NCBI GenBank assembly: GCA_900547475.1
Contig: URGW01000008.1
Location: 29,064 to 93,063, forward strand
DNA length: 64,000 nt
Reading direction: 5' to 3'
Source: an uncultured Clostridium sp.
GTDB lineage: Bacteria > Bacillota > Clostridia > Clostridiales > Clostridiaceae
Positions 9,661 through 18,987 of this stretch are shown in pieces. A program made the translations under genes and the position numbers. The first letter of the stretch is position 1. Each line of letters starts with the position of its first letter. A model generated the notes under the pieces. That model did not search any database. It was not told the origin of the DNA and saw only the letters and a list, made by a program, of their open reading frames with translations.

Positions 9661-11040
9661 ATGGGATTATCATTTAAAGAAAAGTATTCTTTTGGGATTG
9701 GTGCATTAGGAAAGGATTTATGTTATGCAATAGTATCTAGTTACCTAATGATTTATTTTACAGATTTAGTTGGACTAGCTCCTGCCTTTGTAGGAAGTTT
9801 ATTCTTAGTAGCTAGATTATGGGATGCCATTAATGACCCTATGATGGGGATGATTGTTGATAATACAAATACAAAATGGGGGAAGTTTAGACCTTGGATT
9901 TTAATTGGAACATTAATTAATGCTATAGTATTAGTATTTTTATTTAAAAAACCAGATGGATTAAGTGGAACTTCATTATATGCTTATTATTCAGTAATGT
10001 ATCTATTATGGGGAATGACTTATACAGTAATGGATATACCTTATTGGTCAATGTTACCTTCTTTATCTAAAACTAATGAAGAAAGAGCTCAGATGTCAGT
10101 TATACCAAGAATATTTGCAAGTTGTGCATGGTTAATAATGGGGGCATTTGGACTTTCAATAGTTAATACACTAGGAAGTGGGAATCAAACTAAGGGATAT
10201 GGATATTTTGCAATAATAATAGCAATAATTTTTGCAATAACTTCTATTATAACTGTTGTAAACGTTAAAGATAGTAGTTGTAAATCAACAGAGGTAAATG
10301 AAAAACCAGAGAAGACAAGTTTAAAGAGAGCGTTTAAAGTTATAAAAGAAAATGATCAACTTATGGTATTTATAGGAGTAGTACTTGCATATAACTTAGT
10401 GGCTCAATTATCAGGGGGAATGTCAATTTACTATTTCAAGTATGTTGTTGGAAATGAAAATATGTATCAAGTATTTACAGCATTTGCTGGATTAGCTGAA
10501 ATAGCAGCACTTATGCTTTTCCCAATGCTTTCAAAAAGAATGAGCAAAAAAGGGGTATTTAGATTAGCTTGTTACTTACCAGCAGTAGGTTTAATAATAC
10601 TATTATTTGCAGGAATTTTTGTACCTGGAAACGCAATGCTTATAGCTTTATCAGGAATAATACTTAAGTTAGGTTCAGGATTTACTTTAGGAGCTACAAC
10701 AGTTATGCTTGCAGATGTTATAGATTATGGTGAAGTAAGATTTGGTTCAAGAAATGAAAGTATAATAGCTTCATTCCAAACATTGTTAGTTAAAACTGCA
10801 TCAGCTGTATCAGGATGGTTAATAGGTGTTGGATTAACAATAGTAGGGTATGTTCCAAATGTAACACAAACAGCAGGAACAATATTTGGTATGAGAATAC
10901 TTATGGTTGCAGTACCTTCAGTAATAACATTATTAGGATTCTTCATATATGTTAGAGGATATAAGTTACATGGCGAATACCAAGAGAAGATAATGAATGA
11001 ACTAAATAACAAGAGAGAATCTGAATTAGAAGTTGTTTAA
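9661..11040 (+). CDS. GPH-family sugar:cation symporter (MelB-like)
   Basis: 459 residues, about twelve membrane segments. 'DLVGLAPAFVGSLFLVARLW' followed by 'DAINDPMMG' is the signature of the glycoside-pentoside-hexuronide:cation symporters (MelB, LacS membrane domain, XynB). It should bring galactosides such as melibiose, raffinose or lactose into the cell for the alpha- and beta-galactosidases beside it. It lacks the LacS IIA-like tail. A GTG at 9604 lies in frame upstream, but the GGAGGGAG site 6 nt before ATG 9661 and the homology start both favour 9661. Confidence 0.9.
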   Translation: MGLSFKEKYSFGIGALGKDLCYAIVSSYLMIYFTDLVGLAPAFVGSLFLVARLWDAINDPMMGMIVDNTNTKWGKFRPWILIGTLINAIVLVFLFKKPDGLSGTSLYAYYSVMYLLWGMTYTVMDIPYWSMLPSLSKTNEERAQMSVIPRIFASCAWLIMGAFGLSIVNTLGSGNQTKGYGYFAIIIAIIFAITSIITVVNVKDSSCKSTEVNEKPEKTSLKRAFKVIKENDQLMVFIGVVLAYNLVAQLSGGMSIYYFKYVVGNENMYQVFTAFAGLAEIAALMLFPMLSKRMSKKGVFRLACYLPAVGLIILLFAGIFVPGNAMLIALSGIILKLGSGFTLGATTVMLADVIDYGEVRFGSRNESIIASFQTLLVKTASAVSGWLIGVGLTIVGYVPNVTQTAGTIFGMRILMVAVPSVITLLGFFIYVRGYKLHGEYQEKIMNELNNKRESELEVV

Positions 11041-11073
11041 GTGTTATAAATAATTATTAGCAACAATTTAATA

Positions 11074-11116
11074 AATGACAAATTGAAGGTTCAACTCTCA
11101 ATTTGTCATTTTTATT
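11074..11116 (+). terminator. terminator after GPH symporter
   Basis: AATGACAAATTGA (11074 onward) pairs with TCAATTTGTCATT (11098-11110), followed by a T run. Confidence 0.85.
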
Positions 11117-11148
11117 TAAAAAATATATTATTATAAAAATAAGTTTGA

Positions 11149-11178
11149 TATAATATTTTAGTAAAATTTACAGTAAAA
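11149..11178 (+). promoter_or_regulatory. -10 box and paired operator, beta-galactosidase
   Basis: TATAAT (11149-11154) is directly followed by palindrome TTTTAGTAAAA (11156-11166) and overlapping palindrome ATTTACAGTAAAA (11166-11178). Their centres are 11 bp apart, one helical turn, against 22 bp at the other two promoters. A repressor here would cover the transcription start. Confidence 0.65.
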
Positions 11179-11192
11179 AGGGGCAATGTAAA

Positions 11193-13145
11193 ATGTTTTT
11201 AGGTGTTGATTATTATCCAGAGCACTGGAATGAAGATATGTTAGAAGAAGATTTAAATAATATTATAGAATTAGGAAGCAATGTAATAAGAATAGGTGAA
11301 TTTGCATGGCACATGATGGAGAGTGAAGAAGGTAAATTTGATTTTTCATATTTTGATCATGTAATAAATGAAGCTAAGAAAAAAGGATTAAAAGTTATAT
11401 TTGGTACCCCAACAGCTACAATGCCAGCATGGCTTGCAAAAAAACATCCAGATGTTTTAGGTGAGTTTGAAGACAACACTAAGAGGGTTTTTGGAGGGAG
11501 AAGACAATACTGCTTTAATAGTAAAACTTATTATAAATATAGTGAAACAATAATTAGAGAACTTGCAAATTATTTTAAGGATGAAGAAGCTATAGTAGCA
11601 TGGCAAATAGATAATGAGTTTGGACATGAGGGTAGTGATGTATGTTATTGTAATGAATGTAAGAAAGTATTTAGAGAATATTTAAGAAAAGCTTATAATA
11701 ATGATATAGATAAATTAAATGAAATTTGGGGAACTAGATTTTGGTCTCAAACTTATAACGATTTTGAAGAAATACCAATTCCAGCAAAGACAATAACAAC
11801 ACATAATCCAAGCCTTAGAATGGAATGGGAAAGATTTAGAAGTTTAAGTGTTGAAAATTATGCAAAGTTTCAGGTTGAAATATTAAAGGAAATATTAGGA
11901 GAAGATTCGGTAATAATTCATGACTTTTCTGGAGGATATTTTGATAAAAGTTTTGATTTTTCAAAAGTGGCAAAACATATAGATGTAGTTGCATATAATA
12001 ATTATCCAGTATGGGGTGGTCAAAAGGAGCCAATTCCTCCACATGAAATTGCGTGTGGTTTAGATTTCATGAGAGGTGCTAAAAGACAAAACTTCTGGAT
12101 TACAGAAGCTATAATGGGAGCTCAAGGGCATGATGTTATAGGGTATCTTCCAAGGCCAAATCAGGCTAAAATGTGGTCATATCAAGCAATGGCTCATGGG
12201 TGTAATTCTCTTATGTATTTTAGATATAGAGGAGCTACTAAAGGTGCAGAGCAATATTGTTATGGAATAATAGATCAAGATAATAGAAAAAGAAGAAAAT
12301 TCTACGAAGTTCAAGATTTTTTTAAGGATATGAAAGAAAATGAACATATTATAAATAGTGAAATAAAATCAGAAGTAGCAGTTATTTATGATTATGAATC
12401 TATGGCATCCTTTAGAATTCAAAGACAAAGTTTCTTAATGGATTATAAAAAAGAAGTATATAGATTGTATAGACCTTTTTATGAAAATAACATTAATATA
12501 GATGTTATTCCATCATATGTGGACTTTAATGAATATAAAGTTTTATTAATACCAACAATGGTTGTATTTAAGCCTAAAGTTCAAGAAAGAATTAAAGAAT
12601 TTGTTAAAAATGGTGGTAAAGTAGTATTTAGCTTTAGAACTGCAGTTAAAGATTACTATAATAATTTAACATTAGGAGAATTAAATCCAAGTTTTTATAA
12701 TGAGTTAATTGGTGGTTTTGTGGAAGAAGTAGAATCTCTTCAAGAAGGTCAAAAAGTTAAAATTAAGGGAATAGATGAGTTTATAGGCATCGAAGGTAGT
12801 GGAACTGTATTTAGAGATATGTTAAAAACTACTACATCAGAAAGCTTATTTATGTATGATGATGAATTTTTTAATGAATTATCAGCTATAACATTAAATA
12901 AGTATGGTGATGGAGAGGTTTATTATATTGGTACTGGTGTAGACAATAATATTATGAATATAATAGCTAAGAAAATATTATCAGAATCAAATATAGAAGT
13001 TATTGAATCTGAAGAGGGTATAGAAGTTGTTAAGAGAAAAGTAAATAATGAAGAATATTATTTTATTATGAATCATACAGCATTAACAAAAGAGTTTAAT
13101 GGAATTTGTTTAAGTTCCTATGAAAGTAAAATAATTAAGAGATAA
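11193..13145 (+). CDS. GH42 beta-galactosidase
   Basis: 650 residues. It opens with 'DYYPEHWNE', the classic GH42 start, and has the acid/base in 'WQIDNEFG' (Glu142), the nucleophile in 'ITEAIMG' (Glu305), and a metal-binding cysteine cluster in 'VCYCNEC'. The second half is the trimerisation domain (from about residue 385) and a small beta domain. No signal peptide: it hydrolyses imported beta-galactosides to galactose. Its promoter carries the shared operator pair. A strong terminator follows, ending the galactoside block. Confidence 0.93.
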   Translation: MFLGVDYYPEHWNEDMLEEDLNNIIELGSNVIRIGEFAWHMMESEEGKFDFSYFDHVINEAKKKGLKVIFGTPTATMPAWLAKKHPDVLGEFEDNTKRVFGGRRQYCFNSKTYYKYSETIIRELANYFKDEEAIVAWQIDNEFGHEGSDVCYCNECKKVFREYLRKAYNNDIDKLNEIWGTRFWSQTYNDFEEIPIPAKTITTHNPSLRMEWERFRSLSVENYAKFQVEILKEILGEDSVIIHDFSGGYFDKSFDFSKVAKHIDVVAYNNYPVWGGQKEPIPPHEIACGLDFMRGAKRQNFWITEAIMGAQGHDVIGYLPRPNQAKMWSYQAMAHGCNSLMYFRYRGATKGAEQYCYGIIDQDNRKRRKFYEVQDFFKDMKENEHIINSEIKSEVAVIYDYESMASFRIQRQSFLMDYKKEVYRLYRPFYENNINIDVIPSYVDFNEYKVLLIPTMVVFKPKVQERIKEFVKNGGKVVFSFRTAVKDYYNNLTLGELNPSFYNELIGGFVEEVESLQEGQKVKIKGIDEFIGIEGSGTVFRDMLKTTTSESLFMYDDEFFNELSAITLNKYGDGEVYYIGTGVDNNIMNIIAKKILSESNIEVIESEEGIEVVKRKVNNEEYYFIMNHTALTKEFNGICLSSYESKIIKR

Positions 13146-13191
13146 TTTTATAAAAGTAAATATATTTAATATTTTTAGAAGATAATATGTG

Positions 13192-13232
13192 TAGCCTTAA
13201 CCATTCTTTTTGTTTGGATAAGGCTATTTTTT
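13192..13232 (+). terminator. terminator after beta-galactosidase
   Basis: TAGCCTTAACCA (13192-13203) pairs with the TGGATAAGGCTA segment ending at 13226 with one mismatch, then TTTTTT. Confidence 0.85.
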
Positions 13233-13287
13233 ATTGGATGGTTTCAATAAATTAAAAAATAAAAGAGATAGATAGTCAAATTTGTTA

Positions 13288-13351
13288 TTGACATGATAAA
13301 TAATAGTTGTATAATAGTTTGCATAAGAACTAAATAGTTTGTATGCAAACT
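13288..13351 (+). promoter_or_regulatory. promoter with MarR-type operator
   Basis: TTGACA (13288-13293), 16-nt spacer, TATAAT (13310-13315). Directly downstream are AGTTTGCATA (13316-13325) and the palindrome AGTTTGTATGCAAACT (13336-13351); AGTTTGCATA also forms a 10-bp inverted repeat with TATGCAAACT. This fits self-repression by the MarR protein two genes down (inference). Confidence 0.7.
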
Positions 13352-13370
13352 TAACTAAGGAGAGATTATA

Positions 13371-13832
13371 GTGAAAAAATCTAAAAGTAGATTATTAGCT
13401 GTTAGTAAAAGAGTATTGTTGCTTGTAGCAGGTTTGGTATGGGGATTTGCAGGATTAAGAGTATTTACATTAGGAAGAGGAGATGTTGTGCTAAATAAAG
13501 GCAATGTATTTATAAGTATAGTTTTTTCAATTACTATATTTTATATATTCTTTAATTTTATATTTAAAAAAATATTTATAAAGCATGCTAAGAGAATTAT
13601 AAATAGTAAATTAGAGAAGCAATGTATATTTTCATTTTTTGATATAAAGGGATATATAGTAATGGGATGTATGATGACATTTGGAATAGTCATAAGAAAT
13701 CTTGGTGTATTTAATCATACATTACTAGGAAACTTTTATATGGGGTTAGGGGCAGCGTTATTTTTAGCTGGTTTAACATTTTTAATAAGTTCAATAAATT
13801 TTGAAGAAGCTAAGGTTAAATATAGTGTGTAA
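13371..13832 (+). CDS. four-helix membrane protein of unknown function
   Basis: 153 residues starting at GTG with an AAGGAGAG site. About four membrane segments (near 13-33, 47-67, 95-112, 120-142) and a basic N-terminus; a 'GKG'-like or catalytic motif is not seen. I do not recognise a family. It is the first gene of a unit with a MarR regulator (2 bp and a ribosome site apart) and a second small membrane protein, so it is likely induced together with them by whatever the MarR protein senses. Confidence 0.7.
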   Translation: MKKSKSRLLAVSKRVLLLVAGLVWGFAGLRVFTLGRGDVVLNKGNVFISIVFSITIFYIFFNFIFKKIFIKHAKRIINSKLEKQCIFSFFDIKGYIVMGCMMTFGIVIRNLGVFNHTLLGNFYMGLGAALFLAGLTFLISSINFEEAKVKYSV

Positions 13833-13849
13833 TATTGGAGGTAAATTAT

Positions 13850-14281
13850 ATGAAAGATTATGATTCATTTGAAATAGCTATGCTTATAAAAGAAATATAT
13901 TCTAATACTATGGGGATAGTTAGTGAAAGCTTAAAGGAGAGTGGATTAACACATCAACAAATAATGATTATTAAATTAATTGCTCATAGAGGACAAGTTA
14001 CTGTATCTAAGTTGTGTGAGGAAATGTCTTTAGCAAAGGGAACAGTTTCTGGAATAGTTTCAAGAATGGAAAGTATGGGTTATATAAAAAAAATTAAAAA
14101 TGATGAAGATAAAAGAAATACTTATATTACTTTCTCGGATAAGGGAGAAGAATTTGCTAAAGAATTTAGAAAAACTATAAATGATAGCTTTGACAATATA
14201 TTTAAAAACTTTACTGAAGATGAAATTATGGAGTTAAAGAAAAATTTAATATATTTAAGAGATAAAATAAAAATGAATTAG
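13850..14281 (+). CDS. MarR-family transcriptional regulator
   Basis: 143 residues with the winged-helix core: 'QVTVSKLCEEMSLAKGTVSG' (recognition region) and 'NDEDKRNTYITFSDKG' (wing with the conserved DxR). A TTG upstream in frame (13835) is rejected since it overlaps the GGAGG site that serves ATG 13850. The palindrome over the operon promoter is of the TTGCAT-type bound by MarR proteins, so self-control is likely. Confidence 0.88.
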   Translation: MKDYDSFEIAMLIKEIYSNTMGIVSESLKESGLTHQQIMIIKLIAHRGQVTVSKLCEEMSLAKGTVSGIVSRMESMGYIKKIKNDEDKRNTYITFSDKGEEFAKEFRKTINDSFDNIFKNFTEDEIMELKKNLIYLRDKIKMN

Positions 14282-14316
14282 ATAATTTATTTTAATATTA
14301 TTGGAGGATGAGGAAA

Positions 14317-14712
14317 ATGAATGGAATGTTAATATTTGCAATAATTACTATAACACTAGCGTTATTATTTTATACAATTGGAGTTTTTGGAGAGAGAAAA
14401 TCAAAAACTTTAAACAAAAAACATGTTATAATATTTTGGTTAGGATTACTATGTGATACAACAGGTACATTAACAATGTCTCAAATAGCAAAATCAGGTA
14501 TAGAATCAATAGGATCTACAAGTCAAATGATTCATGGAGTAACAGGATTACTAGCAATTGTTTTAATGCTATTTCATGCTGTATGGGCAACTTGGGTATT
14601 GTATAAAAATGATGAAGAGCAAAAAGTTAAATTCCATAAATTTAGCATTGTTGTTTGGGTAGTATGGCTTGTACCTTATATTGTTGGAATGATAATAGGA
14701 ATGGGTGCATAA
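14317..14712 (+). CDS. HsmA-like small membrane protein (TIGR03987-type)
   Basis: 131 residues with four membrane segments and conserved-looking polar residues inside them ('GLLCDTTGTLTMSQ', 'HGVTGLLAIVLMLFHAVWA', 'HKFSIVVWVVWLVPYIVGM'). The pattern matches the TIGR03987/HsmA group of predicted membrane proteins as I remember it; no biochemical role is known to me. The ATG at 14308 directly abuts GGAGG, so the ATG at 14317 with a 9-nt gap is the better start. Last membrane gene of the MarR unit. Confidence 0.7.
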   Translation: MNGMLIFAIITITLALLFYTIGVFGERKSKTLNKKHVIIFWLGLLCDTTGTLTMSQIAKSGIESIGSTSQMIHGVTGLLAIVLMLFHAVWATWVLYKNDEEQKVKFHKFSIVVWVVWLVPYIVGMIIGMGA

Positions 14713-14765
14713 TAAAAATAGAATAGATATTATAAATTTTATATAATTATTAGGGAGGGATAAAA

Positions 14766-15302
14766 ATGAAGCTGAAAAAGATGGTTGTTTGTATAACAAA
14801 AAAAGATATAAAAAATTTTTTGAAGTTACAAGATAAGATTAATATAAGTGATATTTTTATTAATGATTATTTAAGATTAATAGGAGATGTTCAAGTATTT
14901 GGAATGAATATAAGTATAGAAACAGAATTAAGTTTTTCTAAAGTTGAACATAATAATATATATTTAAATATAAAGAGTTTTAAACTTTTAAAAATGAATA
15001 TAGTAAATCCAATATCTAAAAAAATATTTAATTATGTAATTAACGCTTTTACAGATATAGAAGGTGTTACATTTGAAGGAAATGACTTTAAATTAGAAGT
15101 GGCAACATTAGTAAATAAATATTATAAGGAACAAAAGTTTATTGATTTAAATAGGGTGCAAGTTATAGATGTATCAATACTAGATAAAGAAGTTGAAATA
15201 GAGTTTGGTGGTATAGATATTGATACTGAAATAATTAGAAAAGAGTATGGGAAAAATGAAGCACCTTACGTTGAAGCTGAAATAGTAAGTGATATAGGGT
15301 AG
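14766..15302 (+). CDS. conserved hypothetical protein, possible lipid-binding-like beta fold
   Basis: 178 residues, soluble, no signal peptide, with alternating hydrophobic strands ('LIGDVQVFGMNISIETELSF', 'NNIYLNIKSFKLLKMN'). This strand pattern recalls small intracellular LmeA/DUF2993-like beta proteins, but that is only a guess. AGGGAGG site upstream. It sits between the MarR operon and the phosphatase gene, with 53-bp gaps and no terminator seen on either side. Confidence 0.6.
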   Translation: MKLKKMVVCITKKDIKNFLKLQDKINISDIFINDYLRLIGDVQVFGMNISIETELSFSKVEHNNIYLNIKSFKLLKMNIVNPISKKIFNYVINAFTDIEGVTFEGNDFKLEVATLVNKYYKEQKFIDLNRVQVIDVSILDKEVEIEFGGIDIDTEIIRKEYGKNEAPYVEAEIVSDIG

Positions 15303-15354
15303 AATTTTAATAAAGTATTAAAATAATAAGAGAAAGATTTGGGATATAAAATAA

Positions 15355-15984
15355 ATGAATACAATAATATATTTAACAAGACACGGTCAAACTTTATGGA
15401 ATATTGAAAAAAGGCTGCAAGGTAGAGATAATTCACCATTAACAGAAGAAGGAATAGAAAGAGCAGCGGAGCTTAGAGATAGGATAAAAGATATACATAT
15501 AGATATTATATATTCAAGTCCAATTGAGAGAGCACTAACTACTGCTAATATAATTAAAGGTGATAAAAGAATTGAAGTAATAACTGATGATGATCTTATG
15601 GAAATGTGCTTTGGAGATTATGAAGGTAAAATAACAGATGAAGTTATGAAAGAGAATCCTAATTGGGATATAAGTCTTATTATGAAAGGAAACACTGAAT
15701 TAGCAGCACCAAATGGAGAAAATTTATCAGAAGTTAGATTTAGAGTAACTAAGGCAATGAATAAAATTATTGAAGAAAATAGAGGTAAAACTATTTTAAT
15801 AGTAGCTCATGGAATAACATTAAAGGCTATTATGTATTACTTTAATGATAAAGATGTAAATTCTGAAGTTATGGGACAAGCAACTTTAACTAAAATAAAT
15901 GTAGATGAAAATAATAGATTTAATATAGAGTTTAAAAATGATGATAGTCATTTTACAATAAAAGAAAAAAAGTTAGGTTGGTAG
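15355..15984 (+). CDS. histidine phosphatase family protein
   Basis: 209 residues of the phosphoglycerate-mutase-like superfamily: 'LTRHGQTLWN' with catalytic His10, the second conserved Arg in 'SSPIERALTTA', an acid in 'DDLMEMCFGDYEG', and the second histidine in 'VAHGITLKA'. It transfers phosphate from small substrates or phosphoproteins; members include CobC, YhfR and broad-specificity phosphatases, and the substrate is not predictable. No cobalamin genes are nearby. A bidirectional hairpin follows. Confidence 0.88.
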   Translation: MNTIIYLTRHGQTLWNIEKRLQGRDNSPLTEEGIERAAELRDRIKDIHIDIIYSSPIERALTTANIIKGDKRIEVITDDDLMEMCFGDYEGKITDEVMKENPNWDISLIMKGNTELAAPNGENLSEVRFRVTKAMNKIIEENRGKTILIVAHGITLKAIMYYFNDKDVNSEVMGQATLTKINVDENNRFNIEFKNDDSHFTIKEKKLGW

Positions 15985-15992
15985 CTAATTGA

Positions 15993-16046
15993 TTTAATAA
16001 TAAAAAATCCTGCAGTAATTTTACTGTAGGATTTTTTATTATTAAA
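15993..16046. terminator. strong hairpin terminator, works both ways
   Basis: AATAATAAAAAATCCTGCAG pairs with the mirror CTGTAGGATTTTTTATTATT around TAATTTTA; A and T runs on both sides. Confidence 0.9.
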
Positions 16047-16091
16047 TTTATCTAAAAAGGAAATAATATTAAAGAAAAGAGGTGCATAGTT

Positions 16092-16748
16092 ATGAAGAAA
16101 AAATTATTATATATAAGCGTTAATTCAAAACCAGAAGAGTTATCATCTTCTAAAACTGTAGCAAGAACTTTTATTAATAGTTTTTTAGAAAGGTATAGTG
16201 ATTTTGAAGTAGAAGAACTAGATTTATATAAGGAACACATACCAAGATTAGAATATCAATATTTTAAAGACAGAAATTGCATAATTAGTGAAGAAGATGC
16301 GAAAAAATTACCTGAAAAGGATCAGAAGGAAATAAGAAGAATAAGAGAATTATGTGATCAGTTTATAAGTGCACAAATGTATGTAATAGCAGCTCCAATG
16401 TGGAGTTTATCATTCCCAGCACCATTAAAGGAATACATTGATTGTATAGTTCAAGCAGATAAGACTATTTCTTTTGAAGAAGGAAAAAAGCCAAAAGGAT
16501 TATTAAATAATAAGAATAGATCATTAGTATATATAGAGTCTTCAGGTGGGAATATACCTTGGTTGTTAGATCCTATAATGGATAAGGGAGAAAATTATGT
16601 ATCCCAAATAATGAAGTTTATTGGAATTAAGCATGTTCAACAACTTAAGGTAGATGGAACTGGTACAAGTGAAGAAGAAAGAAAAAAAGCTATAAAAAAT
16701 GCTGAAGAAAAGATTGATTCAATATTAGTTGGAATAGATTTAGAGTAG
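16092..16748 (+). CDS. azoR: FMN-dependent NADH-azoreductase-like flavodoxin-fold oxidoreductase
   Basis: 218 residues of the flavodoxin-2/NQO1 fold. The phosphate loop for FMN is at the N-terminus ('SVNSKPEELSSSKTVARTF'), 'AAPMWSLSFPAPLKEYID' contacts the isoalloxazine ring, and 'SSGG' near residue 152 is the second flavin loop. AzoR enzymes reduce quinones and azo compounds with NADH. Single gene between two strong hairpins. Confidence 0.85.
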   Translation: MKKKLLYISVNSKPEELSSSKTVARTFINSFLERYSDFEVEELDLYKEHIPRLEYQYFKDRNCIISEEDAKKLPEKDQKEIRRIRELCDQFISAQMYVIAAPMWSLSFPAPLKEYIDCIVQADKTISFEEGKKPKGLLNNKNRSLVYIESSGGNIPWLLDPIMDKGENYVSQIMKFIGIKHVQQLKVDGTGTSEEERKKAIKNAEEKIDSILVGIDLE

Positions 16749-16824
16749 CTAGTTGTCAAATATATATTAAAATGCGAATCAATAGTTAAAATTTTAATAA
16801 AAAAAGAAACATTGATAATCTATT

Positions 16825-16865
16825 ATAAAAGTCGATATCTATTAGTTAGTGATATCGACTTTTAT
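16825..16865. terminator. convergent bidirectional terminator
   Basis: ATAAAAGTCGATATC (16825-16839) pairs perfectly with GATATCGACTTTTAT (16851-16865) between the convergent azoreductase and kup genes. Confidence 0.9.
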
Positions 16866-16873
16866 GGGTAAGT

Positions 16874-18910
16874 TTATTTATATTTAAATTTTAGAACTTC
16901 TTTTTTTAATGGGTATTTTCTTTTTAAAATAGTAGGATTACTATACCCTAAAAATAGGGGAACTTTTTCAATATAAACATCACTAGTATCAAGGCCAAAC
17001 CATTTTGATGGTGAAACTGTAAATTTCTTAATAAATAAATTAAGCTTAAGTATAATTGATTCCCAAAGATTTAACTTTGATTCTTGTGAAAGTTGCTCTT
17101 GAATTAAGATAAAACGAAAATCGCCAACTATTCTATTTTTTATTGTTGTATAAGTTCTAGATTGAAGTTCGATTTCTCCACTTTCAACTAACTCAGTTGA
17201 AAGTTGACGTAAGAAAACATTTAGGTTTTGTTCTACTCTAAATCCAAGATTAAGTTGAACTTTTACAATATAGGATGTTCCAAATGTATCTACTGTATAA
17301 TCTGCTTGATAAGGTTCATCTGTAACAGAGATGTGAACAAACCAATAAACATCAGCTTTTTTAGGTCTTTTATCTAGAATAGAATACATTATCTTTTTTT
17401 CTACCTTTTTACTAGAATAGCTATTAGTTAAATAAACAAGGTTTGTTGCAAACTTTGGTCTAGCATCATCTTTACGTAAATTATTTAATTGTTCTTTATA
17501 ATCAGAAATTCTAACATTCTCCAATAATCCCATCTTAATATAATAGCTTTTAATCCAAATATACATAACTGATAAAATAATAAAAGCAATTAATACAGCA
17601 ACAAATCCTCCATGTGTAAATTTAACTACATTTGCAATAAAAAATGAAAATTCAAATGTAGCAAAGAAAACAAAAATAGTTAAAGAAATAATAAAAGGTA
17701 TTTTTTTCTTTAATAAATAGTTAAATAATAAAATTGAAGTCATTAGCATTGTAACTGTAATAGCAAGTCCATAAGCTGCTTCCATACTTTCAGAGCTTTT
17801 AAAGTAAAGCACTATTCCTATACAAACAACCCATAATATTCTATTGATTGAGGGTATATATAATTGTCCCTTAGAATGAGATGGGTATAATGTATGAAGT
17901 CTAGGAAATAAATTTAATTTAATTGCTTCAGAAACAAGTGTAAAAGAACCTGAAATCAATGCTTGCGAAGCAATAATTGCAGCTAATGTTGAAATTATTA
18001 TACCAAACATTAAAAGTGGTTTAGGTATCATTTGGAAAAATGGATTTAAATCTTCTATAGCACTAAAAGATGGATTATTTTTTGCTGCTAATATCCATGC
18101 ACCTTGTCCAAAATAATTTATTAACAAGCATATTTTAACGAAGGGCCATGTTAAATATATATTTCTCTTCCCAACATGCCCAAGGTCTGAGTAAAGGGCT
18201 TCTGCACCTGTTGATGATAGGAATATACCTCCTAAAATAAAAAATCCTAATTTATTTTCATCACTAAAAAGAACCTTTATTGCATAATGTGGTGAAAATG
18301 CACGTAATAAAGTCCAATCATTACAAAGGTTTATAATACCAAAGAATGCAAGTGAACAGAACCAAAGTAACATAATTGGACCAAATAATTTACCTATAAA
18401 ATCAGTTCCAAAATGTTGAATAAAGAAAAGAATAGTTATAATGCAAATTACAATTATAACAATATTATTTTGATTATCACCAAATAGGTTATTAAAGCTA
18501 GGAATTAATTGTAAACCTTCAACTGCCGAAGTTACTGTTACAGCAGGTGTAAGCATACCATCGGCAAGTAAAGCAGAACCACCAATCATAGCAGGAATAA
18601 TAAGCCATTTAGCTTGTTTACGAACTAAAGTAAAAAGAGAAAAAATTCCGCCTTCCCCTTTATTATCTGCTTTTAATGTTATTAATACATATTTTATTGT
18701 TGTTAAAATAGTAAGTGTCCAAAATACTAGAGATAAAGTTCCAAGAATAAAATCTTCAGAAACACTTTGTAGACCACCGTTATTATGTATTACAGATCTC
18801 ATTACATAAAGTGGAGATGTTCCTATATCTCCATAAACTACACCTAATGTTATTAAAACTCCGGCCAAGGTTAATTTAGAAATATTATTTTTTTTATCAA
18901 TCGACTCCAT
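16874..18910 (-). CDS. kup: KUP/HAK/KT-family potassium transporter
   Basis: 678 residues with about twelve membrane segments and a soluble C-terminal domain from about residue 465. 'VVYGDIGTSPLYVMRSVI' near the N-terminus is the KUP signature; it takes up K+ together with H+. The start is the ATG preceded by AAGGAAG (18910), not the in-frame ATG at 18967, which would place the start on the -10 region of the promoter. The leader is only about 45 nt, so there is no room for the c-di-AMP riboswitch sometimes found before such genes. Confidence 0.93.
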   Translation of the reverse strand: MESIDKKNNISKLTLAGVLITLGVVYGDIGTSPLYVMRSVIHNNGGLQSVSEDFILGTLSLVFWTLTILTTIKYVLITLKADNKGEGGIFSLFTLVRKQAKWLIIPAMIGGSALLADGMLTPAVTVTSAVEGLQLIPSFNNLFGDNQNNIVIIVICIITILFFIQHFGTDFIGKLFGPIMLLWFCSLAFFGIINLCNDWTLLRAFSPHYAIKVLFSDENKLGFFILGGIFLSSTGAEALYSDLGHVGKRNIYLTWPFVKICLLINYFGQGAWILAAKNNPSFSAIEDLNPFFQMIPKPLLMFGIIISTLAAIIASQALISGSFTLVSEAIKLNLFPRLHTLYPSHSKGQLYIPSINRILWVVCIGIVLYFKSSESMEAAYGLAITVTMLMTSILLFNYLLKKKIPFIISLTIFVFFATFEFSFFIANVVKFTHGGFVAVLIAFIILSVMYIWIKSYYIKMGLLENVRISDYKEQLNNLRKDDARPKFATNLVYLTNSYSSKKVEKKIMYSILDKRPKKADVYWFVHISVTDEPYQADYTVDTFGTSYIVKVQLNLGFRVEQNLNVFLRQLSTELVESGEIELQSRTYTTIKNRIVGDFRFILIQEQLSQESKLNLWESIILKLNLFIKKFTVSPSKWFGLDTSDVYIEKVPLFLGYSNPTILKRKYPLKKEVLKFKYK

Positions 18911-18958
18911 ATTCAACTTCCTTTTCGCAAAAGTAATATTATATATATATTGTGCTAG

Positions 18959-18987
18959 ATTATACATCTAATACCATATAAAAACAA
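18959..18987 (-). promoter_or_regulatory. kup promoter
   Basis: On the minus strand TTGTTT (18987-18982), 17-nt spacer, TATAAT (18964-18959). The rest of the 328-bp divergent gap to the ABC genes is AT-rich with no other clear element. Confidence 0.65.
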
